Shown here in pieces: positions 27,942 through 35,564 of a stretch of DNA of 64,000 nucleotides. This stretch comes from Sphingomonas sp. Mn802worker. GTDB lineage: Bacteria; Pseudomonadota; Alphaproteobacteria; Sphingomonadales; Sphingomonadaceae. Within the stretch, counting starts at the first letter, position 1; each line of letters starts with the position of its first letter. Both the position numbers and the translations under genes were made by a program. The stretch spans positions 124,001-188,000 of the forward strand of contig NZ_AORY01000012.1 in NCBI RefSeq assembly GCF_000382485.1, read 5' to 3'. The notes beneath the pieces were generated by a model. That model ran no database searches, was not told the DNA's origin, and saw only the letters and a program-made list of their open reading frames with translations.

Positions 27942-29769
27942 CCATCAGGTCCTTAAGCATCGTCTGCGCGAATACCACGGCTTCCGTGTTCAACCAATCA
28001 AGGAACACCGGATCATCAAAATCCGACTGGAGCTGGTCACTGCTGTCGAGACACAAAGCCTTCTGGACTGGGACTCTCTGACCATAAATTTGCCGTGCTT
28101 CTGGATTGGCGAACACCGGTATCGCAATGATGGACCGCCGGTCCTGGCTTGCAAGAGCCCGTTCATATTTCGTCATCCAAAGCGCGGCGGGATTAGCAGC
28201 ATACTCGCTGTATATAGGCCTTCTTTCTACGAAGGCTCGCGGTCCGAGCTTGCTTCTAGCGTCGTATTCCATTCGATCGTCCGAGTCAGCGTCCATTGAC
28301 ACCGAGTCGGACACCTTGAAAGATCCACCTCGAAGCGATTGTAGAAGATATAGCCTTAAACGGGGCGGCGGTTGCTCAACAGAGCTTTTATTCCGACGTT
28401 TAAAAGATACGACCTCTTGGAAGCTGCGTTTTTTGACCACCTTCTCGGCCGCTACCTGTGCTCGTCGGGCTGCAATCTTATCAGCTGTTCGCTCAAGAAG
28501 GTCAGCGAGAAGACCGTTGACTAGGTCGCTCATGAGAGCGGCTCCATGAAGTTCAGTATGCGCCTGATTAAGCCCTGCATCAAACGCCTGACCTGCTTCA
28601 ACGCGCCCGCACCCGAAGTCCAGAGTCCCAAGCGGACTTTGCAGCTCCACCACAGTTAAATCAGGAATGAAGTCCTGTATAATCGACTGGCTGCCGAAAA
28701 CACCCGTTTCTATTACTGAACTCGCATGACTCAGAAAGTCGTGAAATGGAGACCACAGACGCGCTAGAGGAGCGAGGATATGGGTTCTTACGCGCGATAG
28801 TTTTGCTAACAGTGCATTAAAAGAACGACCCTCAATCTTGTCGTTATTCTGTACACCAGTTTCCTCTGTTTTCCCCCCCAGCGTGAATGCAAAAATCGGT
28901 ATCGGAGAACCTTGCTGCTCCCTCTCAAGCGCACGCTTTTCAGCCGCAAACGCCCAGACAGGCAGGTTAGATATAAGACCTCCATCGACATAGATTGGGT
29001 CGTTATCCGCGGCTGCTCCCCGGACGTGGGCAGGCCTAAATACGAACGGGATCGCAGCAGATGCCGCCACGGCGTCGGCCACAACGACGTCCGGTGTGCT
29101 TTGATCAAATTGCACTAACGAGTTATTTCGAGCATCGGAGACTATTATCTTCAGCCCTGAACATTGTGGAATGATTGCTGGATCTATGTGAGAAAACCTG
29201 ATGTATCGAGGCGGCTCGACTTCAATCCCAAGATTGATGTAGTGCTCCTTGAGACGATCACGCAGGATGTCGTTGAGCTTCTCACGCATTTGCTTTGTTG
29301 AGAGAAATCCACGTCCAAATAGCACTGGTATAGTTAGCAAAAGAGAGGGAGACAGCAACAAGCCAATAAGTAGTAGACTTGAATAACTAGACCTAACCTC
29401 TAATATCATAGAGCTGACTACTATAAGTATAGCTAGTCCCAAGCCCCATATAGCGGACTTCCGTAGAAGGTTGAACCACAACCATTTACGGGGTCCTAAT
29501 AGATCGAGTGGCTTAAGCCCATAAGATTGTAGCAAGTCACTGTCGGAATACCGATCGAATAGTTCGTCAGCGGTGTACCCTATCGCAGTTAGCGCTGCGA
29601 TGATTGCGCCGGCAGAGGCGCCTGCTGCACCGACGAGTTCGTAGCCGTTTTGCTCAAGTGCCTTCAATGCACCTATATGAGTAATTCCTTTCGCTCCGCC
29701 TCCCTCGAAAATCGCAAATGCAGGCTTGACTCGCTTTTGGACTCCCTCACTTTCTGCGATGCGATTCAC
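27934..29769 (-). CDS. Patatin-like phospholipase, membrane-hairpin effector
   Basis: 611 aa. Patatin core: FEGGGAKGITHIGALKAL (oxyanion loop, residues 23-28), GAAGASAGAIIAAL with the nucleophile Ser52, and IYVDGGLISNLPVWAF with the catalytic Asp near residue 260. Unusually, two hydrophobic helices are inserted at about 105-123 and 131-151 (IWGLGLAILIVVSSMIL, LLLIGLLLSPSLLL). A ~300-residue extension follows the core. Patatin hydrolases are common membrane-lysing effectors in anti-phage systems. It is the first gene of the leftward six-gene operon, so it would be the most upstream product. Strong family call; effector role is inference. Confidence 0.85.
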   Translation of the reverse strand: MNRIAESEGVQKRVKPAFAIFEGGGAKGITHIGALKALEQNGYELVGAAGASAGAIIAALTAIGYTADELFDRYSDSDLLQSYGLKPLDLLGPRKWLWFNLLRKSAIWGLGLAILIVVSSMILEVRSSYSSLLLIGLLLSPSLLLTIPVLFGRGFLSTKQMREKLNDILRDRLKEHYINLGIEVEPPRYIRFSHIDPAIIPQCSGLKIIVSDARNNSLVQFDQSTPDVVVADAVAASAAIPFVFRPAHVRGAAADNDPIYVDGGLISNLPVWAFAAEKRALEREQQGSPIPIFAFTLGGKTEETGVQNNDKIEGRSFNALLAKLSRVRTHILAPLARLWSPFHDFLSHASSVIETGVFGSQSIIQDFIPDLTVVELQSPLGTLDFGCGRVEAGQAFDAGLNQAHTELHGAALMSDLVNGLLADLLERTADKIAARRAQVAAEKVVKKRSFQEVVSFKRRNKSSVEQPPPRLRLYLLQSLRGGSFKVSDSVSMDADSDDRMEYDARSKLGPRAFVERRPIYSEYAANPAALWMTKYERALASQDRRSIIAIPVFANPEARQIYGQRVPVQKALCLDSSDQLQSDFDDPVFLDWLNTEAVVFAQTMLKDLMDG

Positions 29770-30218
29770 CCCTAAGTTTCCTTGCGCCTTTGGTTACTAC
29801 CACTCGACAATCGGAGCGGCAGAGAAACTGACGTTTGTCATTAGCGCGAAAAAGTTACATCAATCCAGCGTCGCCCGAGATCCGCAAAAGAATGCGGTAT
29901 CGCGAAACTGTCTGTTGATGTCGGTATTCGACAGAGACGGCGTTGCAGTGTCAAAAGGTGTAGCCTGCCGCAAAGTCAGGTATGACGTGACGTTGGTCGC
30001 CGCCAATCAAGCTTTGAAGTCGGATGAGTAGCGTTAAGGCGTATGGCGCGCCACGGCGCCGGAGGGCGCCTCTGCGGTAGGCCTGGCAACGAAAACAGCG
30101 CTTTGGAAGCACAGCGCTGCTGTCGGTAGCGGTACACGGCTTAAAGGACTGATTGCAGCACGCTTACCTTCATCTGAAGTTAGTAGGGGAAAAATCAGGG
30201 GGAAGTATCTGACCACCT
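29770..30218. other. Intergenic region between the patatin operon and the relaxase gene
   Basis: About 450 bp without a convincing gene. It should contain the promoter of the leftward phospholipase-GTPase operon (A+T-rich near 29770-29900). At 30055-30070 two GGCGCC palindromes separated by GGAG can fold into a tight hairpin, possibly a terminator for the relaxase gene, but there is no T-run. A 62-codon frame overlapping the relaxase stop is not convincing. Confidence 0.5.
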
Positions 30219-31532
30219 TCACCTCAATGCCGCACCCTGCCGCTGAATTTGGGCGTAATGTGCGATCATGTCGGGCCGCCTTTCATGGTCCGGCGGAGAC
30301 ACTGTTGCGGCGGCAACGGCGAGCGCATCTGCAGCCGCACAGGTCGCTGAAGCAACGGGAGAAAGTGCTTGGCCCTTCAGAGCCGCGATCTGTTCACGGA
30401 AATCGCGTGCCGCCCGGAACGTAGGAAAGAGCCGTTCCTGATGCTCTTGCAGCTTCGCGGCACGCTGGCGAACCGAGGCGAGCTCCGCTGCAACTGCCGA
30501 TCGTTCAGCTTCGGCATCGCGGCGCGCAGCCATCATCGCCTCCCTTTCCAGCGCAAGAGCAGCAGTTTCGGCGCGCTGCTCATCCATGTCGTGCTGCAGC
30601 TCACGCTCCATCTGCGCCATAACTTCGAGGTGCTCACGCACGGACTCGCGATCAGCCGCCAAGCGGTGATCGTCGAACGCGACCGTTGCGGCATGATCCG
30701 CGATAGCCCTATCCAACTCCGTACGCTCGGCCGCAATTCTGCGGCGCTCAGCTGCCGTCTCAGCGATTGCCGACTGACGTTCAGAAACGAGCCGCTCTCG
30801 AACTTGTTCGATGTCGCGAAGCTGCGCGGTCATAGCAGCGTCGTGGGCTAGCTTGGCTGTGTCCAGCAGCCGCTGAGCGTTCTCCACCGCTGCTTCCTTC
30901 TCCGCCATTCGAGCGACAAAAACCGGCACGGGTTCGTGCTTGCGTCCGCTTCCTTTGATGCCGCGCATCAACCCGAACCGCGCCATGCCCTGACTGTATG
31001 CGTCTTGAGCCTCTTCGAAACTTCCTGGACCAGAGATCGTGCGCCCGACGAGCTTCCAACGCAGGACAGTGTCATCAGTGCAGCGCCGATCCGGCTTCTC
31101 CTCTAGAGGCAGGATGACGAGGTGCACGTGAGGTGTCTTCTCGTCTTCGTGAAGCACCATAGAGACCACGCGATGCGCGCCGTACTGCTTCAGCGCCCAT
31201 TTTACCTGCGCTTTTGTCCACTCATGCAGTCGCTGATCGCGCTCGTCGGCTGTGCCCCGTTCAAAGAACTCAGCGGACGCCGTCAAGATCGCTTCATAGG
31301 CGATCACGCCGTTCTTACGCAGCTGACCTGGATCGATATTGGCGGCGCGTAGCTGGCGCTTCACATCCTGTTCGAGGTTGTTGGTGCCGATCAGATATGT
31401 CGGCGGCGGGGCGCCGGGTATCGCGTGAGGAAGCGGCTGAGTCCGAGCATTGTGAACGTTTGCAGCTCGGACAGCCTGCCAGTTCTTCAAGGGACCGTCA
31501 TGGCGGAAGGTGATAATCGCGAACATCGACAT
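30219..31532 (-). CDS. MobV-type (Mob/Pre) relaxase
   Basis: 437 aa. The N-terminal ~200 residues match the Mob/Pre plasmid recombination family: MFAIITFRHDG, and MVLHEDEKTPHVHLVILPL with the H-x-D-E-x-x-P-H-x-H metal/catalytic motif at residues 128-137, plus GRTISGPGSFEEAQDAYSQGM. Residues ~210-400 are a long coiled coil (AERRRIAAERTELDRAIADH). Such relaxases nick at oriT and lead strand transfer with help from a conjugative element. It marks the element as mobilisable. The upstream 31533-31700 DNA has dyads that could be the oriT. Confidence 0.88.
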   Translation of the reverse strand: MSMFAIITFRHDGPLKNWQAVRAANVHNARTQPLPHAIPGAPPPTYLIGTNNLEQDVKRQLRAANIDPGQLRKNGVIAYEAILTASAEFFERGTADERDQRLHEWTKAQVKWALKQYGAHRVVSMVLHEDEKTPHVHLVILPLEEKPDRRCTDDTVLRWKLVGRTISGPGSFEEAQDAYSQGMARFGLMRGIKGSGRKHEPVPVFVARMAEKEAAVENAQRLLDTAKLAHDAAMTAQLRDIEQVRERLVSERQSAIAETAAERRRIAAERTELDRAIADHAATVAFDDHRLAADRESVREHLEVMAQMERELQHDMDEQRAETAALALEREAMMAARRDAEAERSAVAAELASVRQRAAKLQEHQERLFPTFRAARDFREQIAALKGQALSPVASATCAAADALAVAAATVSPPDHERRPDMIAHYAQIQRQGAALR

Positions 31533-31857
31533 CGTAGCGTCACCCGGCAGAGCGTAGTAAGCTAATTGTCACTCGATCACCGCAAAAACACAACTGTTTA
31601 AGCAAACACCCAGGACCTAGGGAGCCGGAAACGGCAACTTGCCTAAACGTACCTAAAGACTACCGCCGTCTCTTACATGGTTGTACCAGTTTTTGTATTT
31701 ACGTAGCCTAGTAGCGAATTGCATCCATCTTGGTAGCACCCCCATATGGCCCACGGATGCGCCTGTATAATGGAAGCGTTATCGGATCCGGTCCGCTTGC
31801 CGGTTCCGTGACGTTAACGGCGGCATCATAGCAGTAGCCGTAGTCGCTAGTAGCGTG
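31533..31857. other. Region upstream of the relaxase gene, candidate oriT
   Basis: Contains short dyads within ~30 bp: GCCG-GAAA-CGGC at 31624-31635, and GGCAA-C-TTGCC at 31633-31643, followed by repeated CCTAAA-type words (GCCTAAACG, ACCTAAAGAC). Placement just upstream of a mob gene is where MobV-family oriTs lie. No nick site can be read with certainty. A 67-codon minus-strand frame here is not convincing. Confidence 0.35.
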
Positions 31858-32031
31858 ATGCCGCCCTACCCTGACCCTGCCGTAGTCGGCGGGACGCCGT
31901 CTTCTAGCCAAGCAGCGAGCGCGTTCGATCCATTCGAGCTCGTAGCCGCTGCAATGAGCACAACTTGGCTTATGGCTGCTTTGGTGCTGGTGGTCGTAGC
32001 CTACCTCCTCCTCACGCTGCCGCGCCGGTAA
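31858..32031 (+). CDS. Possible very small membrane protein
   Basis: 57-aa frame starting MPPYPDPAVVGGTPSSSQAA with a C-terminal membrane helix (TTWLMAALVLVVVAYLLLTL) ending in PRR, an N-out anchor-like layout. It lies near the end of the element. No strong ribosome site can be seen; G+C and length make this moderately uncertain. Confidence 0.35.
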   Translation: MPPYPDPAVVGGTPSSSQAASAFDPFELVAAAMSTTWLMAALVLVVVAYLLLTLPRR

Positions 32032-32184
32032 ACGCGCCCCTCTCTACCGCTGTAATTCGTGTGTAATCACGACCGGAATTACACGGAACGTTCCGGCATC
32101 TTCTAGCCTCGGAACAGGTGCGGAACTCGGTGTTATCTCAGTGACTTAGGGCAGTCCCAAAGCATCCCGGTACGCTGCGCTCAG

Positions 32185-32232
32185 GGACTGCAAATCCTTG
32201 CACCCGGGTTCGATTCCCGGTCGGGCCTCCAA
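32185..32232 (+). repeat. attachment site copy at the far end (attR-type direct repeat)
   Basis: Exact 48-base copy of the tRNA-Cys 3' half, from the anticodon arm to two bases past CCA (GGACTGCAAATCC... CCTCCAA). The bases before it do not restore the tRNA 5' half, so it is a tRNA fragment and not a second tRNA gene. Confidence 0.93.
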
Positions 32233-32242
32233 TACGCTGTCT

Positions 32243-32276
32243 GCGCCGACCGAAAGTTTATTTCGGATGTCGGCGC
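32243..32276 (+). terminator. Hairpin just outside the element, probably the original tRNA-Cys terminator
   Basis: GCGCCGAC and GTCGGCGC form an outer 8-bp stem, with an inner CGAAA/TTTCG stem and a GTTTA loop. It lies 10 bp beyond the tRNA copy on the chromosomal side, where a tRNA terminator would have stood before insertion. There is no clear T-run. Confidence 0.5.
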
Positions 32277-32526
32277 CGCTGGCAAAAGCCCGCAAGCGGA
32301 TAACAGCTTCCGACATCGGTTTGATGCAGGCTCGCAATGTGATCGGTATGTGCCTGAACTGCAGGTGAGGCTATACCCACGTCCGCTTAATAACGGGACA
32401 ATTAGCCTGCGGGCGTCCTAACGCAAGGTCAGGTTGGCGACTCTCGACGTCGACCAACTCTCAAATTGACCGCCTCAGCACGCATGCAGCATCGCCACCA
32501 CGACATCAGGTTGAGGAGGTCCGTTC
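32277..32526. other. Intergenic region after the element
   Basis: About 250 bp of chromosomal-like sequence ending with the ribosome site of the next gene (TTGAGGAGGTCC). No convincing gene or RNA seen. Confidence 0.4.
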
Positions 32527-33183
32527 GTGACGGTGGCATTGTTGACGTTTCTGCATCTTCTGGTGTTCGTCTACTGGCTGGGCGGCGATCTCGGCGCCTT
32601 CTACGTGTCCAACTTCATGACCGACCCGCGCCGCTCCGTACCCGAGCGGATGATGGCGTTGAAGATCCTCAACAACATCGACATGGCGCCACGCACCACG
32701 TTGATCCTCGCCTATCCGACCGGCCTCGCGCTCGCCTGGGCGAAGCACTGGGTCGACGTGCCGGGCTACATGCCGGTGATCGCGGCCGTGCTGTTCCTGT
32801 CGTGGCTGGCGCTCGCGTGGTTCGTACACCTGCGCCATGGCAGCGGCTCCGAACTGGCGCGCCGCCTTGACCTCGCGATACGGTACCTGTGCGTCGCCGC
32901 CTTCGCGGTTGCGGGGATCGCCGGCATTGTCGGGCTGCGCGACATTCCGCTGTTCATCGCGCTCAAGCTCTGCGTGCTCGCGGGATGCATCGCGCTTGGC
33001 CTGCTGGTGCGCAAGCAGATCGTGCCGCTGTTTGGCGCCATCAGAGAGATGAACGCGACCGGGCCGACCGCCGCCACCGATGCCGCGATCATCCGCGCCA
33101 ACGGCAACGCGCGCATCTCCGTCCTGGCACTCTGGGTGCTCGTCATCGCCGCCGCGTTGCTGGGGATCGTCAAACCGACCTGA
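32527..33183 (+). CDS. Membrane protein of unknown function
   Basis: 218 aa with five to six hydrophobic segments, opening FLHLLVFVYWLGGDLGAFYV, then TTLILAYPTGLALAWAKHW, IAAVLFLSWLALAWFVH, a C-terminal pair and an end VLALWVLVIAAALLG. GTG start at 32527 has a strong GAGGAGGT ribosome site 6 bases upstream. It sits first after the element and next to the catabolic genes. A CopD/DUF-type resemblance is too weak for me to name. Possibly a membrane component or transporter accessory. Confidence 0.6.
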   Translation: MTVALLTFLHLLVFVYWLGGDLGAFYVSNFMTDPRRSVPERMMALKILNNIDMAPRTTLILAYPTGLALAWAKHWVDVPGYMPVIAAVLFLSWLALAWFVHLRHGSGSELARRLDLAIRYLCVAAFAVAGIAGIVGLRDIPLFIALKLCVLAGCIALGLLVRKQIVPLFGAIREMNATGPTAATDAAIIRANGNARISVLALWVLVIAAALLGIVKPT

Positions 33184-33208
33184 GCGTCACGACGGCGCTT
33201 GCCTCATT

Positions 33209-33226
33209 TGTTATATGTACATAACA
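33209..33226. promoter_or_regulatory. Palindromic operator-like box, site a
   Basis: Perfect arms TGTTAT and ATAACA separated by six bases (ATGTAC, itself nearly palindromic), in the promoter region of the small HTH gene at 33252. The opposite strand reads ATATAACAAATG, similar to ATATATCAAATG at 41,025 and 52,555. Part of the set described in the findings. Confidence 0.5.
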
Positions 33227-33251
33227 TTAGAGGGAGGCAGGGAGCGCACCG

Positions 33252-33506
33252 ATGCGGCACGAGGTCAGCACGAGATCACCGAAGTGGGCGGCATCCCCTG
33301 GCAGAGGCTGCCGCACGGTCGACCCCGCGCTCATCGCCCGACTGGAAGCGACGGTTGATCGACGCACCGACACCGCGCTGACCGCGCAATTCGGCATCAG
33401 CTACAATACCTGGCGAAAGATGATCGCCGGTCAGCCGGTCCGCGCCTCGGTGCTCGACCGGCTTGAGGCGCGGCTGGAGCAGGACGACGCGTCGGCGAAC
33501 CGCTGA
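33252..33506 (+). CDS. Small helix-turn-helix-like protein
   Basis: 84 aa, basic. Residues ~40-60 read TALTAQFGISYNTWRKMIAG, which fits a helix-turn-helix of the small transcription-regulator kind, followed by a short helix. The N-terminus is Ser/Arg-rich and the start could be a little later (GTCGACC frame). A palindromic operator-like box lies 26 bp upstream and a GGCAGGGAG ribosome site is seen. Convergent with the alcohol dehydrogenase gene. Function unknown; a local regulator is a reasonable guess. Confidence 0.45.
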   Translation: MRHEVSTRSPKWAASPGRGCRTVDPALIARLEATVDRRTDTALTAQFGISYNTWRKMIAGQPVRASVLDRLEARLEQDDASANR

Positions 33507-33522
33507 CGCGCTGCGCAGGCGA

Positions 33523-34662
33523 TCAGGCGGCGTCGGGCACGATCACCTGACGTATCGCCTGCCCGTCGGCCAGTCCGTCTAGCAGTGTATTGATCTGCGA
33601 CAGCGGACTGATCGAAGTGAGCAGTTTCTCAACCGGCAAGCGTCCCGCACGCCACATCGCGATGTAACGCGGAATGTCGCGCGCTGGGATTGACGACCCC
33701 ATGTACGATCCGATCACCGTCTTGCCGTCCGCCACCAGCGACACTGCCGGGATCGTGAACGCCTCTGCCGGGTTCGGCAGCCCCACCGTCACAATGCGAC
33801 CGCCGCGCCGCGCCGCGGCATAGGCGGTCTTCAGCACAGCCGCGCGGCCGACCGTCTCCACGACCAGATCAGCGCCGCCGTTCGGGAACAGCTCAGGGAG
33901 GCGGTGCGCCTCCTCGATGTCGAGCGCTTCCGCGCCGAGCTCGGTCGCGATCGCGCGCTTCTCCGCCGACGGGTCGATTGCGACCAGGGTGCCGGCGCCG
34001 CTCGCCCGCGCCGCCAGCAGGCTGGCGAGCCCCACCCCACCCAGCCCGTAGATCAGCACGTTCTCGCCCGGTCGCATCGCGGCGGAGTTGATGACCGCCC
34101 CCGCCCCCGTCAAAACCGCGCAACCGAACAGCGCGGCGATGTGCGCAGGAATATCGCGGTCGACCTTCACCGCGGAGCGGCGGTCGACGACGACATGGCT
34201 GGCGAAAGCCGACACGCCCAGATGGTGGTGCACCTCGTGCCCGCAAGCGTCATGCAGCCGCCGGGCGCCCGACAACAGCCGCCCCTCGCCGTTCGCCGCC
34301 GCGCCCGCCGCGCACATATACGGCTCGCCCCCCTTGCACCGGACGCACTCGCCGCATGACGGCAGGAAGGCGAGGATGACGCGATCGCCGACCGCGAACT
34401 GCATGTCGTCGCCTGGTCCCAGCGCCTCGACGATACCGGTCGCCTCATGCCCCAGCGCCATCGGCATCGGACGCGGGCGATCGCCATTTACCACCGACAG
34501 GTCGGAATGGCACAGCCCTGCGGCATCGATCCGCACCAGCAACTCACCCGCCTGCGGCGGATCGAGCGTCAGTGTCGCCAGCTCAAGCGGGCGATGTTCA
34601 CCATAGGGGCGTGGATTGTCCCCGGTACGCGCGAGGACCGCGGCGGTGATCTTCATGGTCAT
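33523..34662 (-). CDS. Zinc-dependent alcohol dehydrogenase family protein
   Basis: 379-aa medium-chain dehydrogenase/reductase. Catalytic zinc ligands in AAGLCHSDL (Cys ~48) and GHEATG (His ~73), structural zinc site CGECVRCKGGEPYMC (four Cys), and NAD(P) loop GLGGVGLASLLAAR. Last gene of the leftward operon from 40,988, 47 bp after the PEP mutase-family lyase. In a branched-dicarboxylate pathway it could oxidise an alcohol or aldehyde product, but substrate is unknown. The two Met at 34662 and 34656 are alternative starts. Confidence 0.85.
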   Translation of the reverse strand: MTMKITAAVLARTGDNPRPYGEHRPLELATLTLDPPQAGELLVRIDAAGLCHSDLSVVNGDRPRPMPMALGHEATGIVEALGPGDDMQFAVGDRVILAFLPSCGECVRCKGGEPYMCAAGAAANGEGRLLSGARRLHDACGHEVHHHLGVSAFASHVVVDRRSAVKVDRDIPAHIAALFGCAVLTGAGAVINSAAMRPGENVLIYGLGGVGLASLLAARASGAGTLVAIDPSAEKRAIATELGAEALDIEEAHRLPELFPNGGADLVVETVGRAAVLKTAYAAARRGGRIVTVGLPNPAEAFTIPAVSLVADGKTVIGSYMGSSIPARDIPRYIAMWRAGRLPVEKLLTSISPLSQINTLLDGLADGQAIRQVIVPDAA

Positions 34663-34709
34663 CCGATCTTAATGCTCAGGTCAGAAAGGCTCGCGCGTCG
34701 CCAATCGCG

Positions 34710-35564
34710 TCAACGCGCCCACTTCTTCTCGAAATCCCACACTTCCTGAAATCCGATCAGGCCGCAGAAGGTCTTGAAGTCGAACATCAGCAGGTCGGCG
34801 GGCTCGCCATCACCCTCGTCGCGCAGCCGGGTGAAGGCGGTCTCGATCGCCGATGCCGCGATCAGGCTCGACAGCGACGGGTAGATCGCAAAGGCATAAC
34901 CGACGTCGGCCAGCACGCTGCCGTTCAGCATCGGCGTCGAGCCGCCATTGGCCATGTTCGCCATCACCGGCTGCTCGAACGTGGCGCAGGCGAGCCGCAT
35001 CTCCTCCTCGCTCTCCATCGCTTCAGGAAACAGCACGTCGGCCCCTGCCTTGGCATAGGCTTCCAGCCGGCGCAGCACCGCGTCCATGCCCTCGGCCTGG
35101 CGCGCGTCGGTGCGTGCGATGATCAGCATGTCGTCGCGAGTCTCGGCGGCGACGCGGATTTTTTGCACCATGTCCTCGACCGGGATCACGCGGCGGCCCG
35201 GCGTGTGGCCACACTTTTTGGGAAACTCCTGATCCTCGATCTGGATCGCGGAAATGCCCGCTGCCTCATAGCCGCGCACGGTATGCTGGACGTTCAACAG
35301 CCCGCCGAAGCCGGTGTCAGCATCGGCGATCAGCGCCGCCTTGCTGGTGCGCATGATCGTCGCGTGGCGATCGAGCATCTGCGTGTAGCTGACCAGCCCG
35401 GCGTCGGGTAGCCCATAGCCTGACGCGGTCAGCCAGTAGCCGGTGCCATAGACGATATCGAATCCGACGCGGTCGGCGATCACCGCGGTGATCATGTCGT
35501 GGATCCCGGGCACCACGAAGAACTGCTTGGTCGCGAGCTTGTCGCGCAGGCGGGTGTCAGTCAC
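34710..35564 (-). CDS. Isocitrate lyase/PEP mutase family lyase
   Basis: 284 aa. Contains ADADTGFGG (Mg-binding Asp81 and Asp83) and FPKKCGHTPGRRVI with the loop Cys118, a feature of methylisocitrate lyase, 2,3-dimethylmalate lyase and oxaloacetate hydrolase-type members. Predicted to cleave a C-C bond in a malate- or isocitrate-like acid, giving pyruvate or glyoxylate-like products. GTG start at 35564 overlaps the stop of the LeuD-like gene as GTGA. In this operon it follows a LeuCD-type hydratase, the order of a dehydratase plus lyase. Substrate inferred only. Confidence 0.85.
   Translation of the reverse strand: MTDTRLRDKLATKQFFVVPGIHDMITAVIADRVGFDIVYGTGYWLTASGYGLPDAGLVSYTQMLDRHATIMRTSKAALIADADTGFGGLLNVQHTVRGYEAAGISAIQIEDQEFPKKCGHTPGRRVIPVEDMVQKIRVAAETRDDMLIIARTDARQAEGMDAVLRRLEAYAKAGADVLFPEAMESEEEMRLACATFEQPVMANMANGGSTPMLNGSVLADVGYAFAIYPSLSSLIAASAIETAFTRLRDEGDGEPADLLMFDFKTFCGLIGFQEVWDFEKKWAR

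Larger units (their letters stand above)
18612..32232 (+). mobile_element. 13.6-kb integrative (possibly mobilisable) element in tRNA-Cys
   Basis: Boundaries are the 48-bp direct repeats at the tRNA-Cys 3' half and at 32185-32232. Inside are a truncated tyrosine integrase next to the tRNA, five short overlapping genes, an HTH-nucleotidyltransferase gene, a six-gene GTPase conflict-type operon, and a MobV relaxase near the far end. The central 20.8-30 kb is clearly richer in A+T than the flanking chromosome. The only integrase seen lacks its N-terminal half, so the element probably cannot excise alone; the relaxase suggests an integrative mobilisable ancestry. Confidence 0.9.

Noticed and set aside
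30034..30222. 62-codon frame overlapping the relaxase stop
   Set aside because: GTG start without ribosome site and no recognisable content.
31708..31911. 67-codon leftward frame in the element end
   Set aside because: No ribosome site, no hydrophobic or motif content, overlaps a more plausible small gene.
32185..32232. Second tRNA-Cys gene
   Set aside because: Only the 3' half is present; no D-arm or 5' acceptor strand upstream. It is the integration repeat.
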